Shown here: positions 1 through 7,525 of the stretch, one piece after another
Layout: every line of letters begins with the position of its first letter
Numbering within the stretch: position 1 is the stretch's first letter
Notes under the pieces: generated by a model
What the model saw: the letters and a program-made list of their open reading frames with translations, nothing else
Database searches by the model: none
Told to the model about the DNA's origin: nothing
Made by a program: the position numbers and the translations under genes
Origin: Caldifarciminota bacterium UBA5631
GTDB lineage: Bacteria; Hydrothermota; Hydrothermia; UBA1063
Direction of reading: 5' to 3'
NCBI GenBank assembly: GCA_002421425.1
Contig: DIJZ01000005.1
Location: forward strand, 1 to 61,008
Length of the DNA: 61,008 bases

Positions 1-261
1 AGAGTCCTGCATTTGTCCAGTTGAATTTTCTTTGGCTCTAACACTCAGTAAAAAAGTGTGATTCGCAAAGCATTATAGCTTATTGTGTTTAGTAAGCTAT
101 CCAGAATCTAAATTTTAGCTTTATATCGTATTCCTTTTGAAAGTTTCACAAATAGAAAAATGTTCCTTAATTCATTACCTTTTATTGGGTTTTTATACTC
201 CTTTGTTCAATCAAGTTTTTCTTTAGGCTGTGTGTTGCCTTCTTGCTGAACCTTCTTTTGT

Positions 262-1827
262 CTATTTCACAACAAGAATTTTATGGGATTCGTTTATATC
301 TCCGCTCACGATTACGAAGTAGATGCCTGGTGTTATGTTCTTGAACTCACATTTTCCGGTTTTCAATATTTTTGCGCTCTTAATTTTTCTTCCAACTGCA
401 TCGTAGATGTCAAGGTAGATCCCATTTTTGAGTCCGGCAGTTTCCAAAGAGATTCCCCTGGATATCGTATTTATTCTGAAGCAAGTCGGAATTACGTCGT
501 TTACTCCGGGAATGGTAGTGTTGTAGACTTCAAAGTTATCAATGGCTATGTTCGTTGAGCCTCCATCGCTGAACCCGACGAGCTTAGTTTCAAAAAATAT
601 AGTTTGCTTTGTTGGAATGAGAATGCTTTCTCCTGTTATATCCTCCCAGCCAGAAGTAGTAGTAAGCGTTGCGTGGTGTGTCCAGGGTTCCGATTCTCTA
701 AATCTAAACCAGATTTGTAGTGAATCGTTACCGTCAAGATTACAGTACTTAAAGGTATAGTAGAGAGCGTTCCCATTCGCTTCATACTTCACGAAGGGTG
801 AAATGAGTTCAGAATGTGTGCCCCCCGGAGCACCGGAATTGAAGCAGAAAATATGTCCGGTTCCGTTGTCCGGGACGTTGACATCTCCTGGTGCAGCACC
901 AAACCAGAGGTCGTTCGACAATACCCAGCCGGGGGGAGGAAGAAGTTCCTCAAATTCTTCCCTTAGAACTTGATTTTGGCCAAGGGGGACCCTCCTGACA
1001 AAGACGTCATCAAGAAGAACATGGTCGCTGTCTGTTCCGTTCTTTCGAAATGCCACGTACACTGTCTCTCCTCTGTATTTATCAAGAGAAGAGGTAAATC
1101 GGGTCCAGGCATCGGGAGTGCTGATGTCAAATACGAGTTCAAGGATTGAGGAGGGGTTTGGAGAGGATGTAATGAAGACCTTAAGGTTTTCTCCAGAGCC
1201 CGGACTTAATGTTCTTGCATAAAAACCAAAGGAGGTGTTAAAGTTTTGATCCACCGTAACTGCAGGAGTGAAAAGCCAGTCATCACTACTTAGAGGACTC
1301 GCTGGGGAAATTGCGAAAAACCTCCCCGAATGCGCAAGTTCCTTTGAATCTCCAAACCACCAGTAATCTCCATCGGCATTTCCGTCTATGGAAGTCCAGT
1401 TCTGGGGAGGGAACTCCTCGGGGAATTCAAATTCTTGCGCCAGGTAAGTGTATTTCGGGAACTGGTAGAAAGAATAATTTCTCAAAGTATCGTTTGTTAA
1501 ATCTGCATCATAATGGACAGAAATAAATCCCCCAAAATTTCCGAACAGTCCTTCCCGGTCGGGTGTGAATGAGAAGTTAGGAAATGCTACGTCAGTATAG
1601 GTAAGTGTGGGCAATGAGGGAATAGAAACTGACGCGGTGTCTGAACCAAAGTAAAGGGTAGCAGGAACGTTTGTCTCCTCTATTTGCCCGTAGTTATAAA
1701 GTCTGAAAAGCAAAGAGTTGTTTTCAGAACCAACTACGAAGGGGGTAGAATAATAGAGACCTTCTATCCCAACATCATGAAAACTCTGATCGTGTGGGGC
1801 GAAGGTCCAATAGCTCTGAGATTCAAG
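262..1827 (-). CDS. Secreted cleaved-adhesin/choice-of-anchor protein, C-terminal part (frameshifted)
   Basis: This frame is open from 1827 down to the stop at 262 and has no ribosome binding site or signal peptide of its own. It reads straight on from the protein encoded at 1764-2348 if one base is missing near 1815, so I regard both as one damaged gene of about 695 residues. Domains in order are a CARDB-like beta domain (starting at the motif HDVGIEG), two repeats of the choice-of-anchor J/cleaved-adhesin type (motifs DDWLFTP and HSELISP), and a C-terminal tail. The tail has the pattern IYDAVGRKI...PGIYFVIVSG...KILVVK typical of Por-secretion (type IX) sorting domains. A cell-surface or released protein is likely; the substrate is unknown. 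Family calls are by eye. Confidence 0.7.
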   Translation of the reverse strand, partial: LESQSYWTFAPHDQSFHDVGIEGLYYSTPFVVGSENNSLLFRLYNYGQIEETNVPATLYFGSDTASVSIPSLPTLTYTDVAFPNFSFTPDREGLFGNFGGFISVHYDADLTNDTLRNYSFYQFPKYTYLAQEFEFPEEFPPQNWTSIDGNADGDYWWFGDSKELAHSGRFFAISPASPLSSDDWLFTPAVTVDQNFNTSFGFYARTLSPGSGENLKVFITSSPNPSSILELVFDISTPDAWTRFTSSLDKYRGETVYVAFRKNGTDSDHVLLDDVFVRRVPLGQNQVLREEFEELLPPPGWVLSNDLWFGAAPGDVNVPDNGTGHIFCFNSGAPGGTHSELISPFVKYEANGNALYYTFKYCNLDGNDSLQIWFRFRESEPWTHHATLTTTSGWEDITGESILIPTKQTIFFETKLVGFSDGGSTNIAIDNFEVYNTTIPGVNDVIPTCFRINTISRGISLETAGLKNGIYLDIYDAVGRKIKSAKILKTGKCEFKNITPGIYFVIVSGDINESHKILVVK

Positions 1828-2348
1828 TCACGCTCTGTGTTTGGGATGTATGTATCGTTTAAAATCCACCCCGACATGCTGTCTGGAGCCGTGCCTTCAT
1901 CCCAGTAGGGGAGTGCTCTGTATCTGTTACCGGTTCTTCTGACGGGTAGAAAGATCACAATGGTAAAGGAATCATCGTATATAGGAATGTAAGGCATCCT
2001 GAATTCATTCCACAATGTCCCACCCAGGACAGGGTAGGTGAGCATTTGCAGGAGATTTCCACTTCCATCATATACCCAGAGGGAGCAGATTTTTCCCGCT
2101 TGAGAGTTAAAAAGGTATATAGTCACATATGTGAGAAAGAATGTAGAATCCTGGGAATTGTAATCAGGTTTGAAATCTCTAATGTTAAATTTCGCCCAGA
2201 AGTATTTCAGATCTGTGCGTTGGTAGTAAGTCGCAGGGCTTCCGTCGTAAGAAAGGGTATCGGAATCTGCGAGAAGCCCTATATCTGGTCTGGGATAATT
2301 GTTTTCCAAACCAGATGCCATAACCAAAAATAACAACAGGTTCAACAT
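1764..2348 (-). CDS. Secreted multidomain protein, N-terminal part (frameshifted)
   Basis: The gene begins at an ATG eight bases after a strong AAGGAGGT ribosome binding site. A short hydrophobic signal peptide (about residues 1-13) is followed by a beta-rich domain resembling carbohydrate-binding-like modules of surface proteins (motifs WVYDGSGN and DSMSGW). The frame ends prematurely at 1764. From 1827 downward a second frame continues the same protein with a CARDB-like domain, so a one-base deletion, assembly error or true pseudogenisation near 1815 is the best explanation. The gene has its own consensus promoter at 2402-2430 with a leader of about 47 bases. Function beyond surface location is unknown. 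Confidence 0.7.
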   Translation of the reverse strand: MLNLLLFLVMASGLENNYPRPDIGLLADSDTLSYDGSPATYYQRTDLKYFWAKFNIRDFKPDYNSQDSTFFLTYVTIYLFNSQAGKICSLWVYDGSGNLLQMLTYPVLGGTLWNEFRMPYIPIYDDSFTIVIFLPVRRTGNRYRALPYWDEGTAPDSMSGWILNDTYIPNTERDLNLRAIGPSPHTIRVFMMLG

Positions 2349-2401
2349 ATACTATGACCTCCTTTTTCATAGTGGATGAATCTATAGTTTGCATCAATAT
2401 T

Positions 2402-2430
2402 ATTTTAGAATTTGTCTTCAATTCTGTCAA
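2402..2430 (-). promoter_or_regulatory. Sigma70-type promoter of the secreted protein gene
   Basis: On the minus strand TTGACA (2430-2425), a 17-base spacer and TAAAAT (2407-2402) form a near-perfect housekeeping promoter. The predicted start near 2395 gives a leader of about 47 bases carrying AAGGAGGT before the ATG at 2348. Confidence 0.75.
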
Positions 2431-2556
2431 GGGGAAAGCTCAAACGTTAACGTTAGTGTAATGAATCCAACTTAGGAGTTGATGAATATTTCTCTTTCCG
2501 CTAACTAAATTGTTCACGGAGTGAAGTTTTAGAGTCTCTCTATGCGGTTTTTACCT

Positions 2557-2585
2557 TTGCACAAGGGAGGAGAAAGGGCTATAAT
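2557..2585 (+). promoter_or_regulatory. Promoter of the diguanylate cyclase gene, apparently leaderless
   Basis: TTGCAC (2557-2562), a 17-base spacer and a perfect TATAAT (2580-2585) lie directly before the ATG at 2593. The expected transcription start, 7 bases after the -10 box, is 2592. The mRNA would therefore begin at or one base before the start codon. The GGAGG at 2567-2571 lies inside the promoter spacer and would not be transcribed. Confidence 0.7.
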
Positions 2586-2592
2586 TAGTTAA

Positions 2593-4239
2593 ATGATTAA
2601 AAGAAGCGTACTTTTGATCGTTGTTTTATCTTCTCTTATGCCGATTGTGTCAGTTTGGAGCTTCAAAGTTTTTGAGAGCTTTTATAAGACGAGTAATTTT
2701 GCAAAAGAAGGAGACGTTTTGCTCTCAAATTTCATTTTAGACTTTAAGGAAGAGGTTAGAGTCCCGTTCTTTAAGGAGTCACCCGGCTTTCACACCCTCG
2801 AAATGCGTTTTGGAAAATTGGAATCAAGTCAGCCTGTCGTATTCTTATCGTATATTGACGGAAACAATCTTAAGATATTCGTGAATGATAACCTGGTTGG
2901 CATCTCCGGTAATCCCTTTGACACTCGTTCCCTCAGATGGAATCGACCGGAAGTGTATTTTATTCCCCTGCAGGTCCTCAAAGATAGCAATGCCCTGAGA
3001 ATGGAAGTTGAGACGGAAAACACCATTGGAATTTTCGACCCTGTTTTCGTAGGTGAGTATAAACATATCCAGAAATCTTACTTATCCCTGTACTTTGTCA
3101 CTCAGTTCTTAAATACAATCTACATTGTATTGTTCCTGGTAGTTGGAATTATGTTCATACTTGTGCCTATCCTGGTGAAAAGCAATTATCATCGTGCCTT
3201 GATTGGCATTTCCCTCATTATGTTTGCCCTCTATTTTGTCGATTACGGCTATATACCCCATCTTCCCATTTCTTACGTCATATATAAGAAAATTGTAATT
3301 TCCAGCCTTTATGTTGCACTGGGTTTGTATCTTGTTGGTTTTACTTCGGAATTTGGCTTTTCGGGAAACTGGAGAAAGGTTTCATCGAGCATTTTAATTC
3401 TGAATGTAGGCTGTGCACTGCTCCTTATACTGAAGAGTGGCGGAAGTGTCGCGGTCCGAAGAACCTATTTGATTTTGAATTTTACGGTGTTTTTAACGAC
3501 GATGATGATTCTCTACATTTTTTTGAGAAAAATTTTCACCTCGGAAGGTCGCAAAAATCCTATCGCAATACTGAACGGCGTTGCGATTTTGTATTTCATC
3601 CCCTACGTCGTCAGAGATGTTTACGTTCTAATGACCTTTAAGCCGGTGCCTCTTTTGAATCAGTATGCGTTGGCAGTGTTTATTACTATGAATCTACTAT
3701 TTGTGATATTCGATTTTGCAGGTGTGTACCGAAGACTTCTTCTGGAGAAGAAAAAAGTTCAGTTTCTGGAGATGGAAAGCATGAGGGACCCACTTACGGG
3801 AGCGTTAAACCGAAGATTTCTATTCAAGATTGCCGAAATCATTCCGGAATCATACTCCCTTTGTATCGTTGACATAGATGGGTTTAAAAGAATAAATGAT
3901 ACTTATGGCCACCTAATTGGTGATTGCGTACTTCGAAAACTTGCAAGTTCTTTGATGACAAGCCTGAGAAAGGACGACCACGTGGTGAGGTATGGTGGAG
4001 ACGAGTTTGTGATCCTTTTTCATAACACCGACGAAGAGACTGCTCAAATCGGAATCGAAAAGATGAAGAGATATGTAAAGGATAGGGATTTCAATTGTGA
4101 GGGCACGGTAGTAAGGGTTTCATTTTCTTATGGTTTGTGCATTCAGGGAGAGTATTCAACTCTTGACGAAATGCTGAAAAAAGCCGACGAGAGACTTTAC
4201 ATTAACAAGAAAAGTGGGGGTGAGACTCTCTTCGCATAG
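2593..4239 (+). CDS. Membrane diguanylate cyclase (7TM sensor + GGDEF)
   Basis: The protein makes cyclic di-GMP from two GTP in response to an external signal. An N-terminal hydrophobic signal/anchor (1-24) is followed by an extracytoplasmic beta-rich domain to about residue 155. Next come roughly seven membrane spans (about 160-380) of the 7TMR-DISM layout, a short coiled linker and a GGDEF domain. The domain begins at DPLTGALNRR, and the active-site loop GGDEF is intact at 468-472. The inhibitory I-site RxxD (RKDD, 459-462) lies exactly five residues before it, so activity and product inhibition are both expected. No EAL or HD-GYP domain is present. The gene appears to be translated from a leaderless mRNA. 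The ligand is unknown. Confidence 0.9.
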   Translation: MIKRSVLLIVVLSSLMPIVSVWSFKVFESFYKTSNFAKEGDVLLSNFILDFKEEVRVPFFKESPGFHTLEMRFGKLESSQPVVFLSYIDGNNLKIFVNDNLVGISGNPFDTRSLRWNRPEVYFIPLQVLKDSNALRMEVETENTIGIFDPVFVGEYKHIQKSYLSLYFVTQFLNTIYIVLFLVVGIMFILVPILVKSNYHRALIGISLIMFALYFVDYGYIPHLPISYVIYKKIVISSLYVALGLYLVGFTSEFGFSGNWRKVSSSILILNVGCALLLILKSGGSVAVRRTYLILNFTVFLTTMMILYIFLRKIFTSEGRKNPIAILNGVAILYFIPYVVRDVYVLMTFKPVPLLNQYALAVFITMNLLFVIFDFAGVYRRLLLEKKKVQFLEMESMRDPLTGALNRRFLFKIAEIIPESYSLCIVDIDGFKRINDTYGHLIGDCVLRKLASSLMTSLRKDDHVVRYGGDEFVILFHNTDEETAQIGIEKMKRYVKDRDFNCEGTVVRVSFSYGLCIQGEYSTLDEMLKKADERLYINKKSGGETLFA

Positions 4240-4272
4240 TTTTTTTTGAATACTGGAAATCTGCTCCTATGC

Positions 4273-4301
4273 TTTACTGTTCGTGTTTCTGGGCTTAAAT
4301 T
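4273..4301 (+). promoter_or_regulatory. Promoter upstream of the aminotransferase-rtcB genes
   Basis: TTTACT (4273-4278), a 17-base spacer and TAAATT (4296-4301) sit in the 82-base gap after the cyclase gene. The predicted start near 4308 leaves a short leader carrying AAGGAGGAG before the ATG at 4322. The match to consensus is moderate. Confidence 0.45.
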
Positions 4302-4321
4302 TTAGATAATAAGGAGGAGAA

Positions 4322-5536
4322 ATGTCACAGGAAAAGGGGACTATAAAGATTTCCAAAAGAGCACAAGAGATGCAAGCTTCTCCCATTCGAAAACTTTATC
4401 CATATGCGGTTCAGGCGAAGAAGAAAGGAATAGAAGTTTATCATCTGAATATTGGACAACCCGACGTACCGACTCCACACCAGATTTTTGATGGAATAAG
4501 AAGTTTCAGTGAAAAAGTATTACCCTATGGCCCTTCCGATGGACTTCCAGAACTTAAGGAGGTCGTGGCTCACTATTTTTCGAGATTTGATGTAGAAGTT
4601 TCGCCTTCGGAAGTTTTCGTAACTACGGGCGGTTCCGAGGCAGTACTATTTGCCTTTCTGCTTGTAGGAGATTTTGGGGACGAAGTTCTCGTTCCTGAGC
4701 CGTTTTACACAAACTACCAGGGTTTTGCACAGCAGGTAGGCATCACCCTCAGGCCAATTCCTACATCGGTGGAAGATGGATTTCACCTCCCGTCAGGTAA
4801 TGTAATTCGCAGTCTAGTCTCGTCGAAAACCAGGGCTATTATGCTTTGCTCACCGAACAACCCAACAGGTACAATCTATGATGACAGTGAGTTCGAAGAG
4901 GTTATCAAAGTTGTGAATGAATTTGGACTGTATCTTCTTGTGGACGAGGTTTATCGAGAGTTTGCTTTTGATGGAAGAAAACCCAGCACGCTTTTGAAAT
5001 TCAAAGACATTCATGAGAATCTTGTTATTCTTGATTCCATTTCAAAACGCTTCAGTGCCTGCGGAGCACGCATTGGTTTTATTGTGACAAAGAACAGAGA
5101 AGCCCTGAACGCCTTTATGAAGATGGGACAGGCAAGACTGTGTCCCCCTACGATAGAACAGTGGGGTGCTATTAATGGATTCAAACACATAGATGAGTTT
5201 ATCGGACCGATGATTCGCGAATATGAGAGAAGGAGAAACGTGGTTTTTGAGGAGCTTGAAAAGATACCTGGAATTGAGGCAAGAAAGCCCGAAGGAGCTT
5301 TTTACACCGTCGTGAAATTGCCCGTCAAGAATGCGGAGGATTTTGCCCTCTGGATGCTCAGAGACTTTAACCATAACGGAAAGACCGTTATGGTTGCTCC
5401 TGCGGAATCCTTTTATCTTACACCCGGAAAGGGTGTAGATGAAGTCCGCATTGCATACGTCCTTGAAGAAGACAAACTCAGGGACGCAATGAAAATTCTT
5501 GGAGAGGCAATTTTAGAGTACAACTCCAGGAGGTGA
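4322..5536 (+). CDS. PLP-dependent class I/II aminotransferase
   Basis: This is a fold-type I aminotransferase of the aspartate/alanine aminotransferase superfamily. Visible family residues are NIGQPDVPTP near the N-terminus, NNPTG at 179-183, Asp208 and Tyr211 (cofactor contacts) and the Schiff-base lysine Lys242 in SISKRFS. Arg250 follows as part of the phosphate site. The length of 404 residues is normal for the family. The ATG follows AAGGAGGAGAA. The substrate cannot be fixed from sequence; aspartate, alanine or aromatic amino acids are all possible. It is four bases upstream of rtcB and probably co-transcribed, without an obvious functional link. Confidence 0.88.
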   Translation: MSQEKGTIKISKRAQEMQASPIRKLYPYAVQAKKKGIEVYHLNIGQPDVPTPHQIFDGIRSFSEKVLPYGPSDGLPELKEVVAHYFSRFDVEVSPSEVFVTTGGSEAVLFAFLLVGDFGDEVLVPEPFYTNYQGFAQQVGITLRPIPTSVEDGFHLPSGNVIRSLVSSKTRAIMLCSPNNPTGTIYDDSEFEEVIKVVNEFGLYLLVDEVYREFAFDGRKPSTLLKFKDIHENLVILDSISKRFSACGARIGFIVTKNREALNAFMKMGQARLCPPTIEQWGAINGFKHIDEFIGPMIREYERRRNVVFEELEKIPGIEARKPEGAFYTVVKLPVKNAEDFALWMLRDFNHNGKTVMVAPAESFYLTPGKGVDEVRIAYVLEEDKLRDAMKILGEAILEYNSRR

Positions 5537-5540
5537 GAGG

Positions 5541-6989
5541 ATGTGGGAAGGCAGGCTGGAAAAATTAGACAACTTCAGATGGGTTATAACTCAGGAGTAT
5601 AAGAAGTGTATGAGGGTCCCGGGGATGATATACGCCTCGGTAAAACTCATCGAATCCATCAAGAAGGACAATGCCCCTGAGCAAGTGGCAAACGTCGCCT
5701 GTCTTCCTGGTATTCAGAAGTATTCCATTGCAATGCCTGATATCCACTGGGGATATGGATTTCCTATTGGCGGCGTCGCTGCTTTTGATATTGACGAAGG
5801 CGTCATCTCCCCGGGAGGTGTCGGATACGATATCAACTGTGGAGTGAGGATTCTAAGGACCAACCTCAAGAGAAGAGATATCGAGGGACATCTTGAAAGA
5901 ATTCTGAATGAGATGTTTCACAATGTCCCTGCGGGAGTTGGGAAGGGTGGAATCTACAGGGTGAGTGAAAAAGACCTGCGGGATGTAATGGTCAATGGTG
6001 CAAGGTGGGTTGTGGAGAAAGGGTTTGGCTGGAAAGAAGACCTGGAGAGAATTGAAGAGGGCGGTTCAATGAAGGGTGCGGACCCCTCGAAGGTCTCAGG
6101 CAGAGCCATTCAGAGAGGACTTCCCCAACTTGGTTCCCTTGGCGCAGGTAATCATTTTATGGAGATTCAAGTAGTTGAAAGGATATTTGACCGAGACGCT
6201 GCAAAGGTTATTGGCATTGAAGAAGGAACTATTACCATTATGGTACATACTGGTTCCAGAGGACTTGGACATCAGGTTTGCGATGATTACGTTAGACAGC
6301 TTCAAAATGCAATGAGTAAATACGGAATTAACGTTCCTGATAGGCAGCTTGCCTCAGTGCCATTTAAATCGCCGGAGGGTCAGGCATACTTTGGTGCAAT
6401 GGTCTGCGCTGCGAACTTCGCATGGGCAAACCGACAGTTTATTACCCACTGGATCAGAGAATCTTTTGAGAAAGCACTCGGCGAAAGTGCTGAAAAGCTT
6501 GGTCTTCAAATTGTGTATGATGTAGCGCACAATATTGCAAAGGTTGAGGACCATATCGTTGAAGGTAAAACAAAGAGGGTAGTAGTACACAGGAAAGGTG
6601 CCACCAGGGCATTCCCCAAAGGACATCCACAGGTTCCACAGGTTTATAAAGAGATTGGACAACCTGTTTTGATTCCGGGCGATATGGGAACTGCATCCTA
6701 TATCCTCCTCGGGACGCAAAGAGCTATGGAAGAAACTTTTGGTTCCACTGCCCACGGTGCGGGCAGGGTTCTCTCCAGAAGTGAAGCTATCCGGCAAACC
6801 AGAGGAAGGAATATTATTGAAGAACTTCGCAGCAAGGGCATTCTTGTGAAAGTGCATTCCCTTGAAACGTTAAGTGAAGAAGTCCCTGATGCGTATAAAG
6901 ACGTTGACATTGTTGTGGATGTGGTTCATAACGCTGGAATTTCAACAAAAGTGGCCCGCATGGTGCCAATTGCAGTTATAAAGGGGTAG
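5541..6989 (+). CDS. rtcB: RtcB-type RNA ligase
   Basis: RtcB joins RNA 2',3'-cyclic phosphate or 3'-phosphate ends to 5'-OH ends using GTP and manganese, in RNA repair or tRNA ligation. The 482-residue length and all key residues match the family: Asp97 and Cys100 in GYDINCGVR, Asn204-His205 in GAGNHFME, His236 in HTGSRGLGH, His330 in VAHN, and the guanylated His405 in HGAGR. These align with the Pyrococcus enzyme with an offset of one or two residues. No archease activator gene is adjacent. It starts four bases after the aminotransferase stop, and a receiver-domain gene follows after eight bases. Confidence 0.95.
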   Translation: MWEGRLEKLDNFRWVITQEYKKCMRVPGMIYASVKLIESIKKDNAPEQVANVACLPGIQKYSIAMPDIHWGYGFPIGGVAAFDIDEGVISPGGVGYDINCGVRILRTNLKRRDIEGHLERILNEMFHNVPAGVGKGGIYRVSEKDLRDVMVNGARWVVEKGFGWKEDLERIEEGGSMKGADPSKVSGRAIQRGLPQLGSLGAGNHFMEIQVVERIFDRDAAKVIGIEEGTITIMVHTGSRGLGHQVCDDYVRQLQNAMSKYGINVPDRQLASVPFKSPEGQAYFGAMVCAANFAWANRQFITHWIRESFEKALGESAEKLGLQIVYDVAHNIAKVEDHIVEGKTKRVVVHRKGATRAFPKGHPQVPQVYKEIGQPVLIPGDMGTASYILLGTQRAMEETFGSTAHGAGRVLSRSEAIRQTRGRNIIEELRSKGILVKVHSLETLSEEVPDAYKDVDIVVDVVHNAGISTKVARMVPIAVIKG

Positions 6990-6997
6990 GGGGAGGT

Positions 6998-7369
6998 ATG
7001 GAGAACTATACTATTTTGCTTGTGGACGACGAACCTGACGTAAGGGCAGTTTACGGTGAAATGTTGAGGAGAGAAGGTTATAGCGTGATTACTGCTGAAA
7101 ATGCAGAGGATGCCCTTTACAAAATCTCATCTGAAAAGGTCGATTTGATGATTCTGGACATAAAGATGAGGGGAAAATCGGGGCTTGAGGTTCTGGAAAC
7201 CCTTGAAAAAGAAAAGAAAAAGAAAAACATTCCCGTCATACTTTTTACCGCCTACAGCTCTTATCAGGATGAGTATACTTCATGGTTTGCTGATTCTTAC
7301 GTAGTCAAATCGGGTGATCCCACGGAACTGAAAAACGAAATTAAAAGGTTGCTGGGAAAGATTAAGTAA
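6998..7369 (+). CDS. Single-domain response regulator (CheY-like)
   Basis: A stand-alone receiver domain of 123 residues. The acidic pocket (Asp10, Asp11), the phosphoacceptor Asp54 in LDIKM, Thr84 and Lys104 are all present, so phosphorylation by a histidine kinase is expected. No output domain and no kinase gene are nearby, so its partner is unknown. It follows rtcB by eight bases with its own GGGGGAGG ribosome binding site and is probably the last gene of the transcript. The next gene is 156 bases away with its own promoter. Confidence 0.9.
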   Translation: MENYTILLVDDEPDVRAVYGEMLRREGYSVITAENAEDALYKISSEKVDLMILDIKMRGKSGLEVLETLEKEKKKKNIPVILFTAYSSYQDEYTSWFADSYVVKSGDPTELKNEIKRLLGKIK

Positions 7370-7472
7370 GATCTCGGAAATCTTATCTGTTTGGTAATCT
7401 TCGATTTACTTATAGTTACGAGGTTTTAAGGCTTTAAGAGTATCTGAGTTGTGTTTTTTCTTTCAGTAATGC

Positions 7473-7501
7473 TTGATTTTTATGATTTTTGCTCTTAATA
7501 T
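7473..7501 (+). promoter_or_regulatory. Promoter of the alpha-glucan/sugar-nucleotide operon
   Basis: TTGATT (7473-7478), a 17-base spacer and TAATAT (7496-7501) precede the ATG at 7526. The predicted start near 7508 leaves a leader of about 18 bases carrying AGGAG at 7513-7517. The genes from 7526 to 17520 are tightly packed and likely share this promoter. Confidence 0.6.
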
Positions 7502-7525
7502 TTATGAGTCACAGGAGCGTGGATT

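Noticed and set aside
75..100. Eight-base-pair hairpin (ATAGCTTA / TAAGCTAT, ten-base loop) in the first 261 bases
   Set aside because: AT-rich, no T-run on either side, and more than 160 bases from the nearest gene end. Nothing else in 1-261 could be supported as a gene.
2443..2454. Perfect 12-base palindrome AACGTTAACGTT in the gap between the first two divergent genes
   Set aside because: About fifteen such palindromes are expected by chance in 61 kb and it lies far from both promoters, so I do not call it an operator.
7367..7385. Short inverted repeat TAAGAT / ATCTTA right at the response regulator stop codon
   Set aside because: Only six weak base pairs and no T-tract after it, so too weak to call a terminator.
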